Shown here: positions 42,009-48,529 of the stretch, piece after piece
Numbering within the stretch: position 1 is the first letter of the stretch
Layout: each line of letters opens with the position of its first letter
Source of the DNA: JASHSH01 sp036490215
GTDB taxonomy: Bacteria; Pseudomonadota; Alphaproteobacteria; Rhodospirillales; Magnetospirillaceae
Assembly: GCA_036490215.1 (NCBI GenBank)
Contig: DASXEH010000094.1
Location: forward strand, 1-48,529
Length of the DNA stretch: 48,529 nucleotides
Reading direction: 5' to 3'
The notes under the pieces: model-generated
What the model was told of the DNA's origin: nothing
What the model saw: the letters and a program-made list of their open reading frames with translations, nothing else
The model's database searches: none
Program-made: the position numbers and the translations under genes

Positions 42009-42416
42009 ATGGGCATGCAGCCCCACCACCATTTGACGACACGGCGTGCGCTGGCCACCTGGCTGGCGCTGGCTGTGTTGTTCTGGCAGATGCTGCTGTC
42101 TGCCGGTGCGATCGAGCGGCCGATGGCGCCGCTGCAGGTCACCGATGGCGGTATCGCCATCTGCACCGAACACGGGATGCAGACGCTGCCGCTCGGGGAT
42201 ACTGCACCTGGGCACCAATCCGATCATTCAACGCCGCCATGCCCCTGTTGCCTGTCCTTCACAGCGGCGAGTGCGACGATCCTGGCCGATGCGGCGCCGC
42301 TCGTGGTTCCGCACTGGATCTGGACGTCAGCGGCGCGGCCTCTGACGACAGCCGCTCTTGTCCGCGATACCGATAGCGGTCCTCAGCAACCGCGCGCGCC
42401 GCCCGTTTCGATCTGA
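42009..42416 (+). CDS. DUF2946-type copper-locus protein
   Basis: A 135-residue protein with an N-terminal hydrophobic segment (LATWLALAVLFWQMLLSAGA), a Cys-His-rich part with EHGMQTLPLG, HQSDHS and the cluster PCPCC, then a second hydrophobic stretch. This matches DUF2946-like proteins that occur in copper loci. The Cys and His residues suggest metal binding. The downstream genes (PCuAC, CopC, CopD) support a copper role. Function is otherwise unknown. Confidence 0.7.
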   Translation: MGMQPHHHLTTRRALATWLALAVLFWQMLLSAGAIERPMAPLQVTDGGIAICTEHGMQTLPLGDTAPGHQSDHSTPPCPCCLSFTAASATILADAAPLVVPHWIWTSAARPLTTAALVRDTDSGPQQPRAPPVSI

Positions 42417-42464
42417 ACCATGTCGATCCGCGTCCACGGGGACGCGGTGCATTTCAGATCGAAA
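42406..42464 (+). promoter_or_regulatory. nested palindrome between the DUF2946 and PCuAC genes
   Basis: Outer arms TTTCGATCTGAA (42406-42417) and TTCAGATCGAAA (42453-42464) are perfect complements over 12 bp. Inside them CCGCGTCC (42428-42435) and GGACGCGG (42440-42447) form a second perfect stem with a four-base loop. The left arm contains the stop codon of the DUF2946 gene, and the right arm runs into the GAAAGGA ribosome binding site of the PCuAC gene, so folding could limit its translation or protect the mRNA end. Confidence 0.7.
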
Positions 42465-42476
42465 GGATTTCGGACA

Positions 42477-42998
42477 ATGTCCGCTCAATTACGTTTGCGC
42501 GCTGCCGGTGCACTAGCGTTCGGCATCGCCTTGTACGCCTCCGTTTCCTCCTCCGCTTATGCCGGCGATGGCCAGGTCGGCGACATTATGATCATGAACG
42601 CCTGGGCACGGGCGACTACGGCAAAGGTCGGCGGCGCTTTCCTCATGGTGCACAATGAGGGTGCGGCAGATCGTCTCGTCAGCGTGTCCACACCAATCGC
42701 GAACAAGGCGCAGATCCATCAAACCAAGACAGAAAATGGTGCGATGGAGATGCGCGCCGTGGACGGCATCGACGTTCCCGCTCACGGCATGATCGAGTTC
42801 AAGCCCGGCGGCTATCACATCATGTTGATGGGGCTGACCAAGCCACTAAAGATGGGCGACTCGTTTCCCGTGACGCTCACCTTCGCCAAGGCTGGTGCCG
42901 CTACGGTGACTGTCGATGTCAAAGCAGCCGGAGCAACCGGTGGCGATTCCATGGATCACATGGATATGGGCCACACGGACTCTGGTTCGAAGAACTGA
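42477..42998 (+). CDS. periplasmic copper chaperone, PCuAC family
   Basis: A 173-residue exported protein with a signal peptide (cleavage near SSSAYA-G). The copper(I) motif of PCuAC, H-x10-M-x21-H-x-M, is exactly present as His81, Met92, His114 and Met116. A C-terminal Met/His tail (SMDHMDMGHTD) adds possible copper ligands. PCuAC proteins deliver copper to the CuA or CuB sites of cytochrome oxidase. The ATG at 42477 was chosen because of the GAAAGGA before it; the frame is open to 42420 through the palindrome. It is 25 bp ahead of an unknown beta-rich gene. Confidence 0.92.
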   Translation: MSAQLRLRAAGALAFGIALYASVSSSAYAGDGQVGDIMIMNAWARATTAKVGGAFLMVHNEGAADRLVSVSTPIANKAQIHQTKTENGAMEMRAVDGIDVPAHGMIEFKPGGYHIMLMGLTKPLKMGDSFPVTLTFAKAGAATVTVDVKAAGATGGDSMDHMDMGHTDSGSKN

Positions 42999-43023
42999 CG
43001 CCACCGCTTCTGGGAGATAAGAA

Positions 43024-43929
43024 ATGAACCGCAAGATTCTTCTGGCGGCGGCGTTCAGCACCGCCTGCCTGTCCGCAACCTCTGCCTGGGCTCACGCCGT
43101 GTGCGGCAACCGCGTCTTTCCCGCGACGCTGACCATGGATGACCCGGGCGTCGGCGATGAATTGTCGCTGCCGACGGTCCAATACGCACGCATCCCGCCC
43201 AGCGCCGGCGGTGGCGAAACCACCACTTACGGTTATGAATGGGACAAGACGATCACCGAGCATTTCGGCTTCGCCATCAACGGCGATTACGTCACGCAAA
43301 GCAGTGGCGGCGTGAAAGACAACGGCTGGGACAATGTGACACTGACCTTAAAAGACGAGGTCCTGTGCAGCCAGGCCAATGAATTCATGGCCTCTATAGG
43401 CATTGCGCGCGAATTCGCTAAGACGGGGTCGCCCCAACTGTTGCGCGACGGCGTGATCGACACGGTGGGCAACACCGCGCCGACCGTCTATTTCGGCAAA
43501 GGCCTCGGCGATCTACCCATCGGTTGGGCGCGCGCCTTCGGTATCACCAGCGAAGTCGACTATGCATTCTCCGACTCACCGAACGCCAGCCCGAACGAGT
43601 TGGACTACAATTTCTCACTGCAATATTCGATTCCCTATCTGCAGCAGCATGTGAAGGATCTCGGCCTGCCGGACTTTGTCGGCCATCTGACGCCGCTGGT
43701 CGAGGTGACGATGAGCAGTCCGAATGGCCAGCCGACTACGGGTACGATCGCGCCGGGTGTTCTCTATGACGCCGACACCTGGCAATTCGGCATCGAGGCC
43801 ACGATCCCGGCGAACAGCGCCACATGGCAATCGCAGGGCTTTGGCTTCATCGCTCAGTTCCATCTGTTCCTCGACGACATCTTGCCCAACAGTCTCGGCA
43901 AACCATTGTTCGGAGGGCGCGAAACATGA
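43024..43929 (+). CDS. exported beta-rich protein of the copper locus, function unknown
   Basis: A 301-residue protein with a clear signal peptide (SATSAWA-H) and a mature sequence with many alternating polar and hydrophobic strands: TTTYGYEWDKTITEHFGFAI, WDNVTLTLKDEVLCSQANEF, ARAFGITSEVDYAF and LDYNFSLQYSIPYLQ. This looks like an outer-membrane beta-barrel. Two Cys at the mature N-terminal part (HAVCGN) and in VLCSQ could pair. RBS GGGAGA precedes the ATG. It overlaps copC by four bases (ATGA), so it belongs to the operon. I do not recognise the family. Confidence 0.7.
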   Translation: MNRKILLAAAFSTACLSATSAWAHAVCGNRVFPATLTMDDPGVGDELSLPTVQYARIPPSAGGGETTTYGYEWDKTITEHFGFAINGDYVTQSSGGVKDNGWDNVTLTLKDEVLCSQANEFMASIGIAREFAKTGSPQLLRDGVIDTVGNTAPTVYFGKGLGDLPIGWARAFGITSEVDYAFSDSPNASPNELDYNFSLQYSIPYLQQHVKDLGLPDFVGHLTPLVEVTMSSPNGQPTTGTIAPGVLYDADTWQFGIEATIPANSATWQSQGFGFIAQFHLFLDDILPNSLGKPLFGGRET

Positions 43930-44291
43930 TTCGGAAAACTTTAGCCGCGGCGACATTGCTGTGCGGTCTTTTCAGCGCCGGCACCACCTGGGCGCATGCG
44001 CATCTCGTGAAAGCCGATCCTGCAGTGGGCAGCACGGTCGCCGCGACCGACACACTGAGGCTTACCTTCAGCGAGGGTATCGAGATCAAATTCTCGAAGG
44101 TCGAGGTGATGGACGCAAAAGCGCAACCCATCCAACTCGGCGCGGTGGCACTCGATCCGAACGATGACAAGGTCATGGTCTTGTCATTGCCCGGACGTCT
44201 TCGGGCAGGCACCTACACCGTGCATTGGCATGTTGTCTCGGTGGATACGCACCGCACCGAAGGCACATATGATTTCACCGTAAGCCCATAG
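43926..44291 (+). CDS. copC: copper resistance protein CopC
   Basis: A 121-residue periplasmic protein with a signal peptide ending at AHA-H. The mature first residue is His26, and Asp107 and His109 (SVDTHRTEG) complete the Cu(II) site of the CopC family. The Met-rich Cu(I) loop of Pseudomonas CopC is missing, so this is the single-site type. The segment HLVKADPAVGSTV is the usual N-terminus. It overlaps the preceding gene by ATGA and is followed 10 bp later by copD. Confidence 0.93.
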   Translation: MIRKTLAAATLLCGLFSAGTTWAHAHLVKADPAVGSTVAATDTLRLTFSEGIEIKFSKVEVMDAKAQPIQLGAVALDPNDDKVMVLSLPGRLRAGTYTVHWHVVSVDTHRTEGTYDFTVSP

Positions 44292-44301
44292 AGTCCTAGC
44301 G

Positions 44302-45165
44302 ATGTCGGCCCTGATCGTCGTCTGTCTGTTCTTCCATTACGCCGCGGCGATGATGCTCTTCGGCGCGGCGTTGTTTCGGCTGACGATTCCCGATGAGGGA
44401 ATCGATGCTCTGCTTTTGCGCGTCTTTCGCACTCTATTGGCGGTGGCCGTCATCAGCGCCGTGGCGATGCTGATGGCGGCGTCCGGCGCGATGGGCGGCG
44501 GTTGGGCCTACGCCGTCGATGTCCAGACGATCACCGATGTTTTCACCGGCACCAGTTTCGGCAAGGTCTGGCAGTGGCATCTCGGTCTGGCGGTCCTGAT
44601 GGGCGTCGCCATTCGCTTCTCGCAGCCGGCCCGTCCGTGGATCGCCAGCATGGCAATGCTGCATCTTGCCAGTCTCGCTCTGGTCGGTCACGCGGCGATG
44701 GTCGAAGGGGCGATGGGCGGATTGCGGCGTCTTAACCAGGCGGTTCATCTTCTTTCCGCCGGCGCCTGGTTGGGCGGGCTAATTCCGCTGGCTCTGGTGC
44801 TTTGGCAGATGCGCAATCGACCTGTATCGGCGAGCCCACTGCTGCAGCGGTTCTCAACCTTCGGCATGATCGCGGTGGTGTTGGTGTTGGTCACCGGTTC
44901 CATCAATTCGATCGCGCTTGTCGGGACGTTCGACGGACTGATGGCTTCATCCTATGGCCACGCTCTGCTGATCAAGCTCGCCCTCGTGGCCGTTATGATC
45001 TGTTTTGCGCTCTTCAATCGGTTCTATTTACTGCGCCGCCTCGCAGGGAATTCGACGCGCGCAGCGTTCCATTTACGGCTTTCGGTGATCTTGGAAGTCG
45101 TTGTCGGCGTTGCGGTTATTTTGCTCGCCAGCATTCTCGGAACGCTGCCGCCGCCAATCGGGTAA
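44302..45165 (+). CDS. copD: copper resistance protein CopD
   Basis: A 287-residue inner-membrane protein with about eight hydrophobic segments. The conserved His-containing segments VCLFFHYAAAMMLFG, WQWHLGLAVLMG, LVGHAAM and NQAVHLLSAGAWLGGL fit the CopD family. With CopC it moves copper across the inner membrane, usually inward for cuproenzyme assembly or as part of resistance. The gene follows copC at 10 bp and ends the operon. No terminator is obvious. Confidence 0.92.
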   Translation: MSALIVVCLFFHYAAAMMLFGAALFRLTIPDEGIDALLLRVFRTLLAVAVISAVAMLMAASGAMGGGWAYAVDVQTITDVFTGTSFGKVWQWHLGLAVLMGVAIRFSQPARPWIASMAMLHLASLALVGHAAMVEGAMGGLRRLNQAVHLLSAGAWLGGLIPLALVLWQMRNRPVSASPLLQRFSTFGMIAVVLVLVTGSINSIALVGTFDGLMASSYGHALLIKLALVAVMICFALFNRFYLLRRLAGNSTRAAFHLRLSVILEVVVGVAVILLASILGTLPPPIG

Positions 45166-45333
45166 CGCCCTGTAACGCAGGGCCAGAATCGATTTCGCGG
45201 CCCCAGTACGGGTGTTACCGTCCAGGCTTATGGATTGCGACACCGACATATCCTTTTCGCTCGCCGTGCCCGATCACGGCGAGACTGGAAACCGCGCGCC
45301 ATCCATCGCAACGATCGCGTGACGGCGGCTTCG

Positions 45334-46020
45334 ATGCCGTTGGCGAATAAGCATTCCTGGCACCATGTCTGGCGCGGCCTCACCGTGATCGCGATGCTGC
45401 TGGTCGTCGGCTGGGTGCTGCAGCATGCAGATTTCCAAAACCTGTTCGATACCGGTTGGGTCGATGGGCAGCCGCATGATTGCGGGCCGCTTGGGGTTGG
45501 TCTCTTCGTGGTGATCGGCGCGATCGCGATAGCGTGTGGGCTGCCGCCGCAAATCTTCTGTTTTCTTGCCGGTTATGGCGCGGGGTGTTTCGTCGGTTCG
45601 GCGTTTGGGCTCGGCGTCACAGTGCTCGGCAGCATCGTGACGTTTCTCTATGCGCGGCTGGTCGCGCGCGAGGTAGTGCGTCAGCGGCTCGGCGCGCGGG
45701 CGAGCCGCGTCGATGAGTTTCTCGGCTACAACCCGTTCGTCACCACCGTCCTGATTCGCCTGCTGCCCATGAGCAGCAACGTGCTGACGAATCTGACCGC
45801 CGGTGTCTCGGCGGTTTCGGCCCCGGCGTTCCTGTCAGGCTCATTGATCGGCTTCGTGCCACAGACGATCGTATTCGCGCTTCTTGGCAGCGGCGTCCGG
45901 ACCGAGCCGATGATGCGGGTCGGACTCGCGATCGTGCTCTTCGCCGTCTTCGCGGTGCTCGGCACCGCGCTTCATCGCCGCTTGCGTCCCGACTCAGCCA
46001 CGGTCGAGTCCGCGTCTTAA
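45334..46020 (+). CDS. TVP38/TMEM64 (DedA-like) membrane protein
   Basis: A 228-residue membrane protein with the TVP38/VTT-domain pattern: GLPPQIFCFLAGYGAGCFVGSAFG, LYARLVAREVVRQRLG, then VLIRLLPMSSNVLTNLTAGVSAVS and FLSGSLIGFVPQTIVFALLGSG. The family is related to DedA proteins and proposed to move lipids or act in proton-coupled transport. The frame is open back to 45235; the ATG at 45334 is favoured because earlier codons are basic and unlike the family. Its stop overlaps the convergent usg stop by four bases. Confidence 0.85.
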   Translation: MPLANKHSWHHVWRGLTVIAMLLVVGWVLQHADFQNLFDTGWVDGQPHDCGPLGVGLFVVIGAIAIACGLPPQIFCFLAGYGAGCFVGSAFGLGVTVLGSIVTFLYARLVAREVVRQRLGARASRVDEFLGYNPFVTTVLIRLLPMSSNVLTNLTAGVSAVSAPAFLSGSLIGFVPQTIVFALLGSGVRTEPMMRVGLAIVLFAVFAVLGTALHRRLRPDSATVESAS

Positions 46021-46280
46021 TGCAACCGGCCGATCTCGCGGGCGAAGCGCGCTTCGCCCGGGGTGATCACCCGCGCCGAGCACACCCGCACCGAATGGAG
46101 AGGGCCATCAAGGTTGCGCTCCCAGAAGGCAAGGAAGCGCTTGAGCACGGGAAAATCGGGGAGGAGGTCGAGCTGCTGCCAGACATAGGTCTGCAGCAAG
46201 GCCGGGTGGTCGGGCAGGCGGTAGAGAATTTCGGCGGTCGTCAGACGATAGTCGTTGAGCTGTAACGCCAAATCGGACAT
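46017..46280 (-). CDS. usg: Usg family protein
   Basis: An 87-residue protein matching Usg: LQLNDYRLTTAEILYRLPDHPALLQTYVWQQLDLLPDFP, with the family's LTTAEILYRLPDHP core. The C-terminal part, FWERNLDGPLHSVRVCSARVITPGEAR, is also typical. Usg was first noted near trp genes in Caulobacter. Its function remains unknown. An in-frame ATG at 46295 is an alternative start. It lies convergent with the TVP38 gene and divergent from groES. Confidence 0.88.
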   Translation of the reverse strand: MSDLALQLNDYRLTTAEILYRLPDHPALLQTYVWQQLDLLPDFPVLKRFLAFWERNLDGPLHSVRVCSARVITPGEARFAREIGRLH

Positions 46281-46420
46281 GCGGCACCACTCCATGAGGG
46301 TGAACAGGCCTGTCCTAATCTTAAGAGTCAGTTGGGTGACGAGATCAATATTTTTATTATGATTTTCAATTGATTAGCAGCCGAACCTTAAGAGTGCTGC
46401 CAAAACCCGTCCCATGCTTC

Positions 46421-46449
46421 TTGACTCGTTTTATCCACACCATTAGATC
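46421..46449 (+). promoter_or_regulatory. promoter of groES-groEL
   Basis: TTGACT at 46421-46426 and TAGATC at 46444-46449 are spaced by 17 bases, a good housekeeping promoter. Overlapping it, CTTG (46420-46423) and CATTAGAT after another 17 bases resemble an alphaproteobacterial RpoH heat-shock promoter. Transcription would start inside the CIRCE element. Confidence 0.65.
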
Positions 46450-46450
46450 G

Positions 46451-46477
46451 TTGGCACTCCTTTCAAGGGAGTGCTAA
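46451..46477. promoter_or_regulatory. CIRCE element (HrcA operator)
   Basis: TTGGCACTC, nine bases, then GAGTGCTAA: the CIRCE consensus with a single change in the left arm (G for A at the third position). HrcA binds here and represses groESL when GroEL is free; heat relieves this. Confidence 0.95.
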
Positions 46478-46518
46478 CAATCCGGCCTTAAATGGCTCGT
46501 TTTACGGAGGTTCCGCAT

Positions 46519-46833
46519 ATGAAGTTTCGACCGCTCCATGATCGCGTGGTCGTTCGCCGCATCGAACTCGAGGCGAAGACTAGTGGGGGCATCATTATTC
46601 CCGATACCGCCAAGGAAAAGCCCCAGGAAGGCGAAGTGATCGCGGTGGGCCCGGGCGCCCGCGGCGAAGACGGTAAGATCCAGGCGCTCGATGTGAAGGC
46701 GGGCGACCGCATCCTGTTCGGCAAGTGGTCGGGCACCGAAGTCAAGATCGACGGCGAAGAGCTGTTGATCATGAAGGAGTCGGACATCATGGGGATCATC
46801 GAGGGCGGCAAAAAGTCGTCCAAGGCCGCCTAA
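46519..46833 (+). CDS. groES: co-chaperonin GroES
   Basis: A 104-residue protein of normal GroES length: MKFRPLHDRVVVRRIELEAKT at the start, the mobile loop SGGIIIPDTAKEKPQ and the closing KESDIMGIIEG. It caps the GroEL ring during protein folding. GGAGG lies eight bases before the ATG at 46519. The short C-terminal Lys/Ser tail is a minor addition. groEL follows after 33 bp. Confidence 0.97.
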   Translation: MKFRPLHDRVVVRRIELEAKTSGGIIIPDTAKEKPQEGEVIAVGPGARGEDGKIQALDVKAGDRILFGKWSGTEVKIDGEELLIMKESDIMGIIEGGKKSSKAA

Positions 46834-46866
46834 GTCCAGGCAGAGCCAATCAGGAGTTGAGAGACA

Positions 46867-48510
<1,644 letters not shown>

Positions 48511-48529
48511 GCCTAGCGCATAGCTGACA

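Overview
The window is about 48.5 kb of GC-rich, densely coded chromosomal DNA with the gene content of an alphaproteobacterium. Supporting this are a cobS-cobT cobaltochelatase pair beside a J-domain protein, the metX-metW pair, a usg gene, a ribbon-helix-helix regulator, a CIRCE-controlled groES-groEL operon and several dispersed palindromic repeats of the kind common in that class. Many starts are GTG and genes are often 4-20 bp apart or overlapping. I saw no tRNA, rRNA, CRISPR array, prophage or transposase, and the genus cannot be named from this.

Layout. 0-2.4 kb: tail of an unknown gene, enoyl-CoA hydratase, an ArgE-type deacetylase and a 60-residue membrane protein. 2.4-6.6 kb: ribbon-helix-helix regulator, J-domain protein, cobS, cobT. 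6.6-7.8 kb: wrbA and an Rrf2 regulator. 7.9-12.6 kb: metX, metW, a methyltransferase, gloB, a glutathione transferase and a GNAT acetyltransferase. 12.7-17.6 kb: K+/H+ antiporter, EamA transporter, phaB and phaA, the last three separated by palindromic repeats. 17.7-20.4 kb: a chloroplast-type ferredoxin beside an extradiol ring-cleaving dioxygenase, an SDR and an orphan HigA-like regulator. 20.8-26.8 kb: an orphan CoxL-like molybdenum hydroxylase subunit, rimI, tsaB, a VanX/DdpX dipeptidase, a RutE-like nitroreductase and a Bax-like glucosaminidase.

27.1-29.9 kb holds three tandem genes for secreted, extremely glycine-rich low-complexity proteins. Each has a signal peptide, a GAGGT-type ribosome binding site and its own terminator. 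30.0-33.9 kb is housekeeping: a NifU-domain protein, purD, a YjbR protein and xseA.

33.9-41.9 kb is an iron-uptake island: an imelysin (EfeO M75) protein, a di-haem cytochrome, a separate EfeO-like cupredoxin, an OprB-type porin, a secreted beta-propeller-like protein, EfeB and EfeU/FTR1. Three 15-bp Fur-like boxes of 7-1-7 form lie in front of its three transcription blocks. It looks like an EfeUOB system with EfeO split in two and with added redox and outer-membrane parts. It is followed at 42.0-45.2 kb by a copper locus (DUF2946, PCuAC, an unknown beta-rich exported protein, CopC, CopD). The window ends with a TVP38 protein, usg and groES-groEL.

The strongest candidates for something undescribed are the enlarged Fur-boxed Efe island and the trio of secreted Gly-rich proteins. 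Smaller points of interest are the ring-cleavage dioxygenase with its own ferredoxin, and a nested palindrome between the first two copper genes.
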